Source: Microbacterium paraoxydans (GTDB lineage Bacteria > Actinomycetota > Actinomycetes > Actinomycetales > Microbacteriaceae). From it: a stretch of 64,000 nt of DNA. The notes beneath the pieces were generated by a model, which saw only the letters and a program-made list of their open reading frames with translations, had not been told where the DNA came from and made no database searches. The DNA lies in the NCBI RefSeq assembly GCF_900105335.1, contig NZ_LT629770.1:434001-498000 (forward strand), given 5' to 3'. Position numbers and translations under genes: made by a program. The stretch's first letter is position 1, and every line of letters begins with the position of its first letter. Shown here piece after piece: positions 53,766 through 62,309 of the stretch.

Positions 53766-55016
53766 ATGACCACTGTCATCCGCCGCCGCCTGCTCGACCT
53801 TGTGCTCGAGGACCACACGCTCACGGTCCCCCTCGTGTGGGACGACCCGGCAGACACGCGCACGATCGACGTGTTCGCCCGCGTGGTGGCACGCGAGGGC
53901 GGCGAGGCCCTCCCCTATCTGGTCTTCCTGCAGGGCGGGCCGGGCCACGAGGCGCCGCGCCCCTTCCACGCCTCCACGGCACCGGCGTGGCTGGATCAGG
54001 CCCTCGCGCACTATCGGCTCGTGCTCCTGGACCAGCGCGGCACCGGCCTCTCCTCCCCCGTCGGCGACGGTGACCTCGCGCAGGGCGGCGAAGCCGTCGC
54101 CGAGCACCTGACGCACCTGCGTGCGGATGCCATCGTGCGCGACTGCGAGGCACTGCGGGAGCATCTGGGGGCATCGACCTGGAGCGTCCTCGGTCAGTCG
54201 TTCGGCGGCTTCACGACGCTGGCCTACCTGTCCACCCACGCGGATTCCCTCGACGACGTCTTCATCACCGGCGGTCTCAGCACGGTCGAGCGCGATCCGG
54301 ACGAGGTGTACGCGCTCTGCTTCGACAAGATGCGCACGGCCTCCGAGCGGTACTACCGGCGCTTCCCGGAGCACCGCGACGTCATGCGACGCCTGGTCGA
54401 TCTCGCGGACGCCGGTGAGCTCGTCCTTCCCGACGGCGAGGTCGTGTCGCCTTCGCGCCTGCGCTCCGTCGGCTCCGCGCTCGGCACCGACGACGGCTGG
54501 CAGACGGTCTGGTCCTTGCTGGAGCGGGATCCCGCGTCCAACGCCTTCCGGCACGACCTCCAGCACGCCATGCCCTTCGGCGGCCGCAACCCGCTGTACT
54601 ACGCGTTCCATGAGTCGAGCTATGCGAACGGGCACACCACGCGGTGGTCCGCCGAGCGCGTCGAGCCGACGGACTTCCGCGACGACCCGACGCTCTTCAC
54701 GGGCGAGCACATCCGCCGCGAGTGGGCCGACACCGTCCCGGCGCTGCAGCCCTGGCGCGAGGTGACGTCGATCCTGGCGGAGCACCCCTGGCCGCGGATC
54801 TACGACACCGCCGCCCTCGCCGCCTCCGGGGCGACGGGCGCGGCCGCCGTGTACGTGAACGACGTGTATGTGCCCCTGGAGTTCTCGTTGGAGACCGCCC
54901 GCCTCCTCCCCGGTGTGACCCCGTGGGTGACGAGCGAGCATGAGCACAACGGCCTGCGGACGGGGCCCGTGCTGGAGCGGTTGATCGACCTCGCCCACGG
55001 ACGCCGCCTCCGCTGA
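53766..55016 (+). CDS. S33 proline-iminopeptidase-type alpha/beta hydrolase
   Basis: 416-residue alpha/beta hydrolase. Oxyanion motif LVFLQGGPGHEAPRP, then LLDQRGTGLSSPV and the nucleophile elbow VLGQSFGGFTTLAYLS with Ser; a C-terminal His lies in VTSEHEHNGLRTG. A helical cap inserts between. The prolyl aminopeptidase family removes N-terminal proline, but substrate is not proven. The ATG at 53766 is 2 nt after the stop of the DUF262 gene, so the two are probably cotranscribed, which is an odd pairing. Confidence 0.9.
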   Translation: MTTVIRRRLLDLVLEDHTLTVPLVWDDPADTRTIDVFARVVAREGGEALPYLVFLQGGPGHEAPRPFHASTAPAWLDQALAHYRLVLLDQRGTGLSSPVGDGDLAQGGEAVAEHLTHLRADAIVRDCEALREHLGASTWSVLGQSFGGFTTLAYLSTHADSLDDVFITGGLSTVERDPDEVYALCFDKMRTASERYYRRFPEHRDVMRRLVDLADAGELVLPDGEVVSPSRLRSVGSALGTDDGWQTVWSLLERDPASNAFRHDLQHAMPFGGRNPLYYAFHESSYANGHTTRWSAERVEPTDFRDDPTLFTGEHIRREWADTVPALQPWREVTSILAEHPWPRIYDTAALAASGATGAAAVYVNDVYVPLEFSLETARLLPGVTPWVTSEHEHNGLRTGPVLERLIDLAHGRRLR

Positions 55017-55057
55017 CCTCCGCCGCGCGACGGATGTCACCGCCGCGCTCCGCGATC

Positions 55058-55063
55058 TATCCT
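55058..55063 (+). promoter_or_regulatory. -10 hexamer TATCCT of the small membrane protein
   Basis: TATCCT with 6 nt to ATG 55070; leaderless geometry. Confidence 0.45.
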
Positions 55064-55069
55064 GGGGCC

Positions 55070-55354
55070 ATGGAGCATCTGCTCGGGTGGACCACGATCG
55101 TCCTCGTGCTCGGCACGGGGCCGGTGCTGTTCTTCGTGGGCATCCGGCATTCCCTCTCCCGTCGTCCCGTCGAGGAGAAGTACGAGCAGGCCGGGTCCGG
55201 AGGGCTGGTCGGCGTCTTCGACGCGGTGTGGTCCCCCACCGCGCACGAGGCCGGCCAGGAGCGAGACCGGCAGACCCGGCGCACGGCCCCGGCGCCGACC
55301 CCCGGAGATCCGCCGGGCCGCATCGAGCGCGGACGCATCGTCATCGACGTCTGA
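55070..55354 (+). CDS. Small single-pass membrane protein
   Basis: 94-residue protein with one N-terminal membrane helix (WTTIVLVLGTGPVLFFVGI, residues about 7-25) followed by a basic and Pro-rich cytoplasmic tail ending RIERGRIVIDV. No family recognised. It starts 6 nt after TATCCT. It is followed by a terminator shared with the convergent L31 gene. Confidence 0.75.
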   Translation: MEHLLGWTTIVLVLGTGPVLFFVGIRHSLSRRPVEEKYEQAGSGGLVGVFDAVWSPTAHEAGQERDRQTRRTAPAPTPGDPPGRIERGRIVIDV

Positions 55355-55377
55355 GCGACTCGCCCACCCCGCGCATG

Positions 55378-55415
55378 ACGAAGGCCCCGAACTCCGAGGA
55401 GTACGGGGCCTTCGT
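55378..55415. terminator. Bidirectional terminator before rpmE2
   Basis: 12-bp stem ACGAAGGCCCCG/CGGGGCCTTCGT (55378-55389, 55404-55415), extended by partial inner pairing, between convergent genes. Confidence 0.75.
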
Positions 55416-55423
55416 GGGCGGTC

Positions 55424-55681
55424 TTACTTGGAGGAGCCGCCGAAGCCCTTGAAGCGCTGGTTGAACTTCTCGACGCGGCCGGCCGAGTCCATGATGCGCT
55501 GCTTGCCCGTGTAGAAGGGGTGCGAGGCCGACGAGATCTCGACGTCGATCACCGGGTACTCCACGCCGTCCAGCTCGATCGTCTTGTCGCTCGTGACGGT
55601 GGAGCGGGTGAGGAAGGTCTCGCCCGAACCCAGGTCGCGGAACACGACAGCCTTGTACTCGGGGTGAATGTCAGTCTTCAT
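55424..55681 (-). CDS. rpmE2: 50S ribosomal protein L31 type B
   Basis: 85-residue type B bL31: starts [20 protein letters not shown] and contains [14 protein letters not shown]. It lacks the CxxC zinc motif of the A type, so it is the zinc-independent paralogue. In many bacteria this form is induced under zinc limitation; no Zur box is obvious here. AAGGAAT precedes ATG 55681. Single gene. Confidence 0.95.
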   Translation of the reverse strand: MKTDIHPEYKAVVFRDLGSGETFLTRSTVTSDKTIELDGVEYPVIDVEISSASHPFYTGKQRIMDSAGRVEKFNQRFKGFGGSSK

Positions 55682-55767
55682 GGGATTCCTTTGTTGCTGC
55701 CCTGGATTGTGCCAGGGACGAGGGAAGTCTGTGGTGCCGAACGCACCAAGGATCCATTCTACCAGTA

Positions 55768-55849
55768 CTTCGACGAGCTCAGTAACCCATCGGAACCGAG
55801 CTCAGTAACCCATCGGAACCGAACTCAGTAACCCAGCGGGGACCGAGGT
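55768..55849 (+). repeat. Tandem repeat, three units of CTCAGTAACCCATCGGAACCG type
   Basis: Three copies of a 22-bp unit (CTCAGTAACCCATCGGAACCGA) begin with CTTCGACGAG. Same family as at 31801 and 50730, but with a TA in place of CG/GG. Lies between the ABC gene stop and rpmE2. Confidence 0.8.
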
Positions 55850-56634
55850 CAGGAGGCGGCGCGGGCGGAGTAGCGCCCGTCCTCGCTGCTGAGCGCGATC
55901 GGCATCCCGAAGGTCTCGCCCAGGGCATCCGCGGTGAGCGTCTCGGCGATCGGGCCCGCGGCGACCACGGCACCGTCGCGGATCAGCAGCACGTGCGTGA
56001 ACCCGACGGGGATCTCCTCGACGTGATGCGTCACCATGAGCATCGCGGGCGTCGTCGGCGCCGACGCATAGCCGCCGAGCAGAGCCAGCAGCTCCTCGCG
56101 CGACCCCAGGTCGAGCGAGGCCGTCGGCTCGTCGAGCAGCAGGAGCTCCGGGTCCGTCATGACCGCCCTGGCGATCTGCACGCGCTTCTGCTCGCCGTCG
56201 CTCAGCGTGCCGAAGGTGCGGTCGGCGAGGTGCGCGAGACGCCAGTCGCCCAGCACGCGCAGCGCACGCCGCTCGTCGATGTCCTCGTAGCTCTCGTTCC
56301 AGCGCCCGAGCACGGAGTACGCCGCCGTCAGGACGGTGTTGAGCACCGTCTCGTCGCGCGGGATGCGCTTGGCCATGGCGGACGACGCGAACCCGATCCG
56401 CGGACGGATCTCGAAGACGTCGGCGCGTCCGAGTGTCTCGCCGAGGATGGTGACCGTGCCCGAGGTGGGGTGCATCAGCGTGTCGGCGAGCTGCAGCAGG
56501 GTCGTCTTCCCCGCACCGTTCGGCCCGAGGATCACCCATCGCTGATCGTCCGAGACCTGCCAGGTCACGTGATCGATGATGTTGCGCCCCTCTCGGCGCA
56601 CGACGACGTCGGTGAACTCCAGAGCGATCGGCAT
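55849..56634 (-). CDS. ABC transporter ATP-binding protein
   Basis: 261-residue ABC ATPase. Walker A VILGPNGAGKTTLLQL, Q-loop region IGFASSAMAKRI, signature TLSDGEQKRVQIARAV, Walker B LLLLDEPTASLDL, switch His in MVTHHVEEI. Resembles ModF/YlmA-like orphan ATPases; no permease gene is next to it, so its partner is elsewhere or absent. ATG 56634 lies 6 nt after TAGGCT; leaderless start likely. Confidence 0.9.
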   Translation of the reverse strand: MPIALEFTDVVVRREGRNIIDHVTWQVSDDQRWVILGPNGAGKTTLLQLADTLMHPTSGTVTILGETLGRADVFEIRPRIGFASSAMAKRIPRDETVLNTVLTAAYSVLGRWNESYEDIDERRALRVLGDWRLAHLADRTFGTLSDGEQKRVQIARAVMTDPELLLLDEPTASLDLGSREELLALLGGYASAPTTPAMLMVTHHVEEIPVGFTHVLLIRDGAVVAAGPIAETLTADALGETFGMPIALSSEDGRYSARAAS

Positions 56635-56640
56635 ACCGAA

Positions 56641-56646
56641 AGCCTA
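56641..56646 (-). promoter_or_regulatory. -10 hexamer TAGGCT of the ABC ATPase
   Basis: Minus-strand TAGGCT, 6 nt (TTCGGT), ATG 56634. No ribosome site; leaderless geometry. Confidence 0.5.
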
Positions 56647-56651
56647 TCGGC

Positions 56652-57836
56652 TCAGGCGGACAGCTCTGCGTAGAGCGCGCGCGTCTCGTCGGCGATCGCG
56701 CCCCAGCTGAACTTCGCGCGGGCCCTCTCCCGACCGGCCTCCCCGTACTCCCGCGCCCGCGCCGGATCCGTGGCGACCTCGGTGAGGACTGCCGCGAGAT
56801 CGGCGATGAAGCGGTCGGGGTCGGTCGGTGTGCCCGTACCGTCCTGCACCTGCTCGATGGGGACCAGCCGGCCCGTCACGCCGTCGTCGACGACCTCGGG
56901 GATGCCGCCGGTCGCCGTTCCCACGACGGCCGCTCCGCAGGCCATGGCCTCGAGGTTCACGATCCCGAGCGGCTCGTAGACGGACGGGCAGACGAAGGTG
57001 GTCGCTGCGGCCAGGATCGCCGACAGCTCGTCCCGCGGCAGCATCCGCTCGATCCACACCACGCCCTCTCGGGTCTGCTGCAGCAGCCGCACCCCCTCCT
57101 GGACCTCCGCCATGATCTCCGGCGTGTCCGGAGCACCGGCGCAGAGGATGAGCTGGACCTCGGGCGGCAGCAGCCGTGCCGCCTGCAGGAGGTAGGGCAG
57201 ACCCTTCTGCCGCGTGATGCGTCCGACGAAGACCACCGAGGGTCGGTCAGGATCCATGCCGATCGAGGAGAGGAAAGCTCGATCCTGGACCGGACGCCAG
57301 CGCTCCACATCGATCCCGTTGTGGATCACCCGGACCCGCGCGGGGTCGACCTGCGGATAGCTGCGGAGGATGTCCGCGCGCATGCCGGCACTCACCGCGA
57401 TCACCGCGGCGGCGTTCTCGTAGGCGAGCTTCTCGATACCGCTCGACACGGCGTAGCCGCCCCCGAGTTGCTCGGCCTTCCACGGCCGCAGCGGCTCGAG
57501 GCTGTGCGCCGTGAGCACGTGCGGGATCCCATGGAGCTGGGAGGCGAGGTGTCCTGCGAAGTTCGCGTACCAGGTATGGCTGTGCACGACGTCGGCGCCC
57601 GCGATGGCCGACACGATCTCCAGGTCCGTTCCGAGCGTCTGCAGCGCCGGGTTGGCGGCGGAGAGGCTCTCGGGAGCGCGGTAGGCGAAGGTGCCCTCCT
57701 CGTCGCGCGGCGCGCCGAACGCACGCACCGTCACATCGATGTCCCGACGCAGTGCGGAGACGAGTTCGGCGACGTGCACACCCGCGCCTCCGTAGATCTC
57801 CGGCGGATACTCCTTGGTGATCATCTCGACTCGCAT
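56652..57836 (-). CDS. glgA: Glycogen synthase / maltose-1-phosphate synthase (GT4, GlgA/GlgM type)
   Basis: 394-residue GT-B glycosyltransferase of the actinobacterial glgA type. N-terminal KEYPPEIYGGAGVHVAELV, then DVVHSHTWYANFAGHLAS, the second domain FVGRITRQKGLPYLLQAA, and the donor-site EPLGIVNLEAMACGAAVVGT with Glu. In Mycobacterium the orthologue GlgM makes maltose-1-phosphate from ADP-glucose. ATG 57836 lies 6 nt after TAGCGT, so the message may be leaderless. Divergent from glgC, the supplier of ADP-glucose. Confidence 0.92.
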   Translation of the reverse strand: MRVEMITKEYPPEIYGGAGVHVAELVSALRRDIDVTVRAFGAPRDEEGTFAYRAPESLSAANPALQTLGTDLEIVSAIAGADVVHSHTWYANFAGHLASQLHGIPHVLTAHSLEPLRPWKAEQLGGGYAVSSGIEKLAYENAAAVIAVSAGMRADILRSYPQVDPARVRVIHNGIDVERWRPVQDRAFLSSIGMDPDRPSVVFVGRITRQKGLPYLLQAARLLPPEVQLILCAGAPDTPEIMAEVQEGVRLLQQTREGVVWIERMLPRDELSAILAAATTFVCPSVYEPLGIVNLEAMACGAAVVGTATGGIPEVVDDGVTGRLVPIEQVQDGTGTPTDPDRFIADLAAVLTEVATDPARAREYGEAGRERARAKFSWGAIADETRALYAELSA

Positions 57837-57842
57837 GCCTAG

Positions 57843-57848
57843 ACGCTA
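57843..57848 (-). promoter_or_regulatory. -10 hexamer TAGCGT of glgA
   Basis: Minus-strand TAGCGT, 6 nt (CTAGGC), ATG 57836. Confidence 0.45.
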
Positions 57849-57893
57849 TCGAGCGGGTTGTCCAGATGCTAGTTCCCCGCGCCGAACGGGATC

Positions 57894-57899
57894 TATGGT
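57894..57899 (+). promoter_or_regulatory. -10 hexamer TATGGT of glgC
   Basis: TATGGT, 6 nt, ATG 57906. With the glgA hexamer at 57843 it makes a compact divergent promoter in 69 bp. Confidence 0.45.
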
Positions 57900-57905
57900 G
57901 GACCC

Positions 57906-59147
57906 ATGTCCGCTCCAAAGAAGGTCTTCGGGATCATCCTCGCCGGCGGCGAGGGCAAGCGACTCATGCCGCTGACGGCCGACCGCGCAAAACCCGCCGT
58001 CCCGTTCGGCGGCCAGTACCGCCTGATCGACTTCGCCATCTCGAACCTCATCAACTCCGGGCTGAGACAGATCGTCGTGCTCACGCAGTACAAGTCGCAC
58101 AGCCTCGACCGGCACATCTCCCAGACCTGGCGCATGTCGGCCCTGCTCGATTCGTACGTGACCTCGGTCCCGGCCCAGCAGCGCCTGGGCAAGCGCTGGT
58201 TCTCCGGCTCCGCCGACGCGATCCTGCAGAGCATGAACCTGATCAACGACGAGAAGCCCGACATCGTCGTCGTGATCGGCGCCGACCACGTCTATCGGAT
58301 GGACTTCCGGCAGATGCTCGAGGCGCACATCGAGTCCGGCGCGAAGGCGACGGTCGCCGGCATCCGTCAGCCGCTCGCTCTGGCGTCCCAGTTCGGGGTC
58401 ATCGACGCCGACCCGGAATCCGGGCGGATCCGCCAGTTCCTGGAGAAGCCGACCGACGCCACGGGTCTCGCGGACTCCCCGCACGAGGTCCTGGCCTCGA
58501 TGGGCAACTACATCTTCGACACCGACGCCCTGATCGCGGCCGTCGAGGCCGACGGGGAGCTGCCCACGTCGAGCCACGACATGGGCGGCGACATCGTCCC
58601 GTACTTCGTCGACCGCGGCGAGGCCGGCTACTACGACATGAAGCAGAACGAGGTCCCGGGGTCGTCGCCGCGAGACCGCTCCTACTGGCGCGACGTGGGG
58701 ACGATCGACTCGTTCTTCGACGCGCACCGGGACCTGATCTCGACGCTCCCGATCTTCAACCTCTACAACATGGAGTGGCCGATCCACTCGCAGGCGGTCA
58801 ACTCCCCGCCGGCGAAGTTCGTCCGCGACTCGGTGGGGCGGATCGGCAACGCCATCGACTCGATCGTCTCGCTGGGGTCGGTGCTCTCCGGCACGCACCT
58901 CGAACGCAGCGTCGTGGGGCCGTGGACCCTGGCCGGCGGCGGCTCGACCATCACGGACTCCGTGGTGTTCGATCACGTGCACGTCGGACAGGGTGCCCGC
59001 GTGCACCGCGCGATCCTCGACAAGAACGTGGTCCTCGCCGACGGCGCGACGGTCGGAGTCGACCGTGAACGCGATCTCGCCCGCGGGTTCACGGTCACGG
59101 AGTCGGGGATCACGGTCGTGGGCAAGGGCGTGTTCATCGAACGCTGA
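57906..59147 (+). CDS. glgC: Glucose-1-phosphate adenylyltransferase
   Basis: 413-residue enzyme making ADP-glucose from glucose-1-phosphate and ATP, the committed step of glycogen and related glucan synthesis. N-terminal nucleotide/effector site [39 protein letters not shown], then [12 protein letters not shown] and EKP at the sugar site. A C-terminal left-handed beta helix ([18 protein letters not shown]) follows. ATG 57906 lies 6 nt after TATGGT. Divergent from glgA. Confidence 0.96.
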   Translation: MSAPKKVFGIILAGGEGKRLMPLTADRAKPAVPFGGQYRLIDFAISNLINSGLRQIVVLTQYKSHSLDRHISQTWRMSALLDSYVTSVPAQQRLGKRWFSGSADAILQSMNLINDEKPDIVVVIGADHVYRMDFRQMLEAHIESGAKATVAGIRQPLALASQFGVIDADPESGRIRQFLEKPTDATGLADSPHEVLASMGNYIFDTDALIAAVEADGELPTSSHDMGGDIVPYFVDRGEAGYYDMKQNEVPGSSPRDRSYWRDVGTIDSFFDAHRDLISTLPIFNLYNMEWPIHSQAVNSPPAKFVRDSVGRIGNAIDSIVSLGSVLSGTHLERSVVGPWTLAGGGSTITDSVVFDHVHVGQGARVHRAILDKNVVLADGATVGVDRERDLARGFTVTESGITVVGKGVFIER

Positions 59148-59184
59148 CGCGTCATGCGGCACGGGCTCCGGTCCCCCGGGTCGC

Positions 59185-59190
59185 TAGGCT
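59185..59190 (+). promoter_or_regulatory. -10 hexamer TAGGCT of serB
   Basis: TAGGCT, 6 nt (CGGGGG), GTG 59197; leaderless geometry. Confidence 0.5.
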
Positions 59191-59196
59191 CGGGGG

Positions 59197-59964
59197 GTGA
59201 CCACCGCGCGATTCCTCGTCGTCCTCGATGCCGATTCCACGCTCATCCGGAACGAGGTGATCGAGCTCCTCGCAGAGGAGGCCGGGCGTCGGGCCGAGGT
59301 GCAGGCGGCCACCGAAGCGGCGATGCGCGGGGAGATCGACTTCGCGACGAGCCTCCGCTCCCGGGTGGCGGCCCTCGCGGGCGTTCCCGTCGAGTCCTTC
59401 GCCCGGGTCCGCTCACGCATCGAGCCGACGCCGGGGGTCCGCGACCTCACCGCCGCTGTGCACGCGCGCGGAGGGGTGGTCGGCGTGGTCTCGGGAGGGT
59501 TCCACGAGATCCTCGACGAGGTCGCACCGGGACTCGGCGTGGACCGGTGGCGCGCGAACCGCCTCGAGGTCGCCGACGGCGCGCTCACGGGCCGGGTGGA
59601 CGGTGACATCGTGGACGGCGCGGCCAAGGCCTTCTGGCTGCGCACCTGGGCGGAGGAGCTCGGCGTGGCTCCGCATGCGACCATCGCGATCGGCGACGGC
59701 GCCAACGACCTCCCGATGATGGCGGTCGCCGGCCTGGGCCTCGCCTTCAACGCCAAGCCCGCCGTCCGCGAGTCCGCGAGCCTTGTCATCGGCCCGGTCG
59801 ACCTCGGTACGGTCATCCCTCTGCTCCCCTGGCCGATGTCCGGGGCCGGGTCTACGGTCGGGTCATGGACATCATCCTCATCCCCGGCCTCTGGCTCGAC
59901 GCGACCAGCTGGGACGCCGTGGTCCCCGCGCTGGAGCGAGCCGGTCATCGACCGCGGCCGCTGA
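59197..59964 (+). CDS. serB: Phosphoserine phosphatase with overprinted C-terminal extension
   Basis: HAD-family enzyme completing serine synthesis. Motif I LDADSTLIRNEVIELLA, motif II VSGGFHEILDE, motif III Lys in DGAAKAFWL, motif IV IGDGANDLPMMAVAG. The normal SerB domain ends near GTVIPLLPWP (about residue 210). The frame then runs on for 45 unusual Ser/Pro/Trp-rich residues to 59964, overlapping the next gene by 100 nt in another frame. GTG 59197 is leaderless-like. The extension is probably a lost stop codon. Confidence 0.9.
   Translation: MTTARFLVVLDADSTLIRNEVIELLAEEAGRRAEVQAATEAAMRGEIDFATSLRSRVAALAGVPVESFARVRSRIEPTPGVRDLTAAVHARGGVVGVVSGGFHEILDEVAPGLGVDRWRANRLEVADGALTGRVDGDIVDGAAKAFWLRTWAEELGVAPHATIAIGDGANDLPMMAVAGLGLAFNAKPAVRESASLVIGPVDLGTVIPLLPWPMSGAGSTVGSWTSSSSPASGSTRPAGTPWSPRWSEPVIDRGR
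59853..59858 (+). promoter_or_regulatory. -10 hexamer TACGGT inside serB, ahead of the hydrolase
   Basis: TACGGT, 6 nt, ATG 59865; leaderless geometry within the end of serB. Confidence 0.4.
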
Positions 59965-60560
59965 CCATGCCCGGACTCGACGCGTCTGCGGAGGCAGCGG
60001 CGGGTATCGGTATCGACGACTGGGTCTCCGCCGCGGTCGCCGCCGTCGATGCCGCGGAGGGCGATGTGGTGGTCGTCGGGCACAGTGGCGGAGGCAATGT
60101 CGCCTGGGGCGTCGCCGACGCACGACCTGACCGCGTGGCCAGGGTCGTCTTCGTCGACACCGTGCCCCCACCCCCGGGTTCGGGTATCAGCGAGTTCCCG
60201 GTGCAGGACGGCGTCGTCCCGTTCCCGGGCTGGGGCTTCTTCCCGGACGAGGACGTGCACGATCTGGACGACGAGACCCGCACGAGGACCGTCCCGCTCA
60301 CCCACAGCGTGCCCGCGCGGGTGCCGACGGACGAGCTCGCTCTGAGCGACCCGGCGCGGTACCGCATCCCGGTCACCCTGCTGATGGGAGGGCTGGATCA
60401 GGACGCCTTCGATGCCGTGATCAGCCAGTGGGGTCCGTACGCGGAGGAGTATGGGGCGATCGACGACGCCGAGGTCGTCCGGATCGGCTCCGCGCACTGG
60501 CCCCAGTTCTCGGCGCCCGAGCGTTTCGCGGAGCTCCTGGTGCGCGCGATCGATCGCTGA
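59865..60560 (+). CDS. Alpha/beta hydrolase
   Basis: 231-residue esterase-like alpha/beta hydrolase. It opens MDIILIPGLWLDATSWDAVV, has the nucleophile elbow VVVGHSGGGNVAWG (Ser), and ends with the catalytic His in GSAHWPQFSAPERFAELL. Substrate unknown. Start at ATG 59865 lies inside the serB extension and 6 nt after TACGGT, so it can have its own leaderless transcript. It is convergent with fabG, 15 bp away. Confidence 0.9.
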   Translation: MDIILIPGLWLDATSWDAVVPALERAGHRPRPLTMPGLDASAEAAAGIGIDDWVSAAVAAVDAAEGDVVVVGHSGGGNVAWGVADARPDRVARVVFVDTVPPPPGSGISEFPVQDGVVPFPGWGFFPDEDVHDLDDETRTRTVPLTHSVPARVPTDELALSDPARYRIPVTLLMGGLDQDAFDAVISQWGPYAEEYGAIDDAEVVRIGSAHWPQFSAPERFAELLVRAIDR

Positions 60561-60575
60561 CGCGGAGAGCCAGGC

Positions 60576-61286
60576 TCAGTGCCCCATGCCGAGACCGCCG
60601 TCGACCGGGATGACGGCGCCCGAGATGTAGCCGGCGTCGTCGCTCGCCAGCCAGGTCACGACGCCTGCGACCTCATCCGGCGTCGCGAAACGTCCGGCGG
60701 GGATGTTCGCCTTGTACTGCTTCTGCGTCTCCTCGGGGAGTTCCGCGGTCATGTCGGTCTCGATGAAGCCGGGTGCCACCACGTTGGCGGTGATGCCGCG
60801 TCCGCCGAGCTCGCGCGTGAGCGAGCGGGCGAAACCGACCAGCGCGCTCTTCGAGGCGGCGTAGTTCGTCTGCCCCGCGGAGCCGTAGAGGCCCACGACG
60901 CTGGAGATGAGGATGACCCGTCCGAACCGCGCTCGCAGCATCCCCTTCGAGGCCCGCTTGACGACGCGGAACGTGCCGCCGAGGTTCGTCGCCACGACGC
61001 TGTCGAAGTCGTCCTCGCTCATGCGCATGAGCAGGGTGTCCTTGGTGATGCCCGCGTTGGCGACGACGATCTCCACCGGGCCGAGCTGCTGCTCCACCTC
61101 GGTGAAGGCCGCGTCGAGAGCGGCGGCGTCCGTGACGTCGGCGCGCACCGTCAGGGTGCCCTCCGGACCCTCGCCGCTGCGAGCGGTCACCGCCACCCGG
61201 TAGCCCTCCCGCACGAAGCGCTCGGCGATGGCGCGGCCGATGCCGCGGTTGCCTCCGGTGACGAGGACGACGCGCTCCGCGCTCAT
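60576..61286 (-). CDS. fabG: 3-oxoacyl-ACP reductase
   Basis: 236-residue NADPH-dependent SDR, the ketoreduction step of fatty-acid elongation. Cofactor motif LVTGGNRGIGRAIAERFV, NAGITKDTLLMRM, catalytic Ser in RVILISSVVGLYGSAGQTN followed by YAASK, and APGFIETDMTAELPEE. Resembles actinobacterial FabG1. It is about 13 kb from the main fab operon. AGGAG precedes ATG 61286; TAGGAT further upstream (about 61339) may be its -10. Confidence 0.92.
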   Translation of the reverse strand: MSAERVVLVTGGNRGIGRAIAERFVREGYRVAVTARSGEGPEGTLTVRADVTDAAALDAAFTEVEQQLGPVEIVVANAGITKDTLLMRMSEDDFDSVVATNLGGTFRVVKRASKGMLRARFGRVILISSVVGLYGSAGQTNYAASKSALVGFARSLTRELGGRGITANVVAPGFIETDMTAELPEETQKQYKANIPAGRFATPDEVAGVVTWLASDDAGYISGAVIPVDGGLGMGH

Positions 61287-61426
61287 GGGACACTCCTGGG
61301 TCTGGGGTCGAGGGCCGGGAATCCGAACCGTGATCGATCCTAGCGACGTTGCTCTCTCGCCTTCACGACGGCCGTTTGACAGACGAGGGGCGGGCTGGGA
61401 CTCTGAGGGCGACGAAAGGCATCAGA

Positions 61427-61912
61427 GTGAGCGATCCCCGTATCTCCGGTCCGTCGGGTGAGCAGCCCCCGGCCCTCCCATCGGCCCCCGGCTCCTCGCC
61501 TGCGTACCCGGGATTCCCGCAGACTCCCCCTGCGCATGCCGCGCCGCAGCAGTACTCGCCCCCTCAGCAGTATTCGGCCCCTCAGCAGTACGCGGCCCCG
61601 CAGCCGTATGGGGCTGCGCCTGCCCGCCCGACCAGCGGCCTCGCGATCACCTCCCTCGTCTGCGGCATCGCCGGTGTCGTGCTGTTCTGGGCGATCGTGC
61701 CGATGCTCGCCTCGATCACGGCCGTGATCACCGGTCACATGGCGCTCGGGCAGATCCGTCGCACCCCCGGTCTCGGAGGCCGCGGCATGGCGATCGCCGG
61801 GCTCATCCTCGGCTACGTCATGATCGGCGTGCTGGTCTTCACCATCGTGTCGACGATCATCGGCCTCGTCGTCTTCGGCGCCTTCACCCTGCCGTTCGTC
61901 TTCGCGAGCTGA
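61427..61912 (+). CDS. DUF4190 membrane protein with PQQY repeats
   Basis: 161-residue protein: a cytoplasmic Pro/Gln/Tyr/Ala-rich N-terminus (about 1-65) with repeats of the type PQQYSPPQQYSAPQQYAAPQ, followed by the DUF4190 core GLAITSLVCGIAGVVLFWAI and ALGQIRRTPGLGGRGMAIAG, and a last helix. Two to three membrane segments. Function unknown; such repeats are common in actinobacterial envelope proteins. GTG 61427 follows GAAAGG by 7 nt. Confidence 0.88.
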   Translation: MSDPRISGPSGEQPPALPSAPGSSPAYPGFPQTPPAHAAPQQYSPPQQYSAPQQYAAPQPYGAAPARPTSGLAITSLVCGIAGVVLFWAIVPMLASITAVITGHMALGQIRRTPGLGGRGMAIAGLILGYVMIGVLVFTIVSTIIGLVVFGAFTLPFVFAS

Positions 61913-61964
61913 CGCCTCGCCCGGGCATGCCGATGTCGCCACGGCGGCGTAGGCTGGAACCATC

Positions 61965-62309
61965 GTGAAGAGCGCACGTCGAGTCCCGGCCGTCACCTCA
62001 CTGCCGCAGTCCCCGCGGGATGAGGGTGACCACCGTGTGCGCCGGTACGCCCTCACGATGACGATCCGCATCGTCTGCTTCGGGCTGATGTTCTTCGTGC
62101 AGCCCTTCGGCTGGTGGACATGGGTCTTCGCGCTGGCCGCCGCTGTCCTCCCGTACATCGCGGTCGTCTTCGCCAACGCCGGCAGCGACAGCACGGAGAC
62201 CGCCGCGGAGTCGCCGCTGCGCGAGATCGACGCGCCCCCCGCACCGTCGCTCGCTCCGGAGACCGCCCCCGACGTGATCACCATCCGCGAAGGCCGCACG
62301 GACCGATGA
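61965..62309 (+). CDS. DUF3099 membrane protein
   Basis: 114-residue actinobacterial DUF3099 protein. A charged N-terminus (RRYALTMTIRIVCFGLMFF) leads to two membrane helices with the conserved PFGWWTWVFALAAAVLPYIA turn, and an acidic Pro-rich C-terminus. Function unknown. GTG 61965 lies 9 nt after TAGGCT at 61950-61955, with no ribosome site. Its stop overlaps the next small gene (ATGA), which in turn overlaps SURF1. Confidence 0.9.
   Translation: MKSARRVPAVTSLPQSPRDEGDHRVRRYALTMTIRIVCFGLMFFVQPFGWWTWVFALAAAVLPYIAVVFANAGSDSTETAAESPLREIDAPPAPSLAPETAPDVITIREGRTDR

Noticed and set aside
55768..55849. Possible CRISPR-like array
   Set aside because: Units are contiguous tandem copies without unique spacers, only three copies, and no cas genes.
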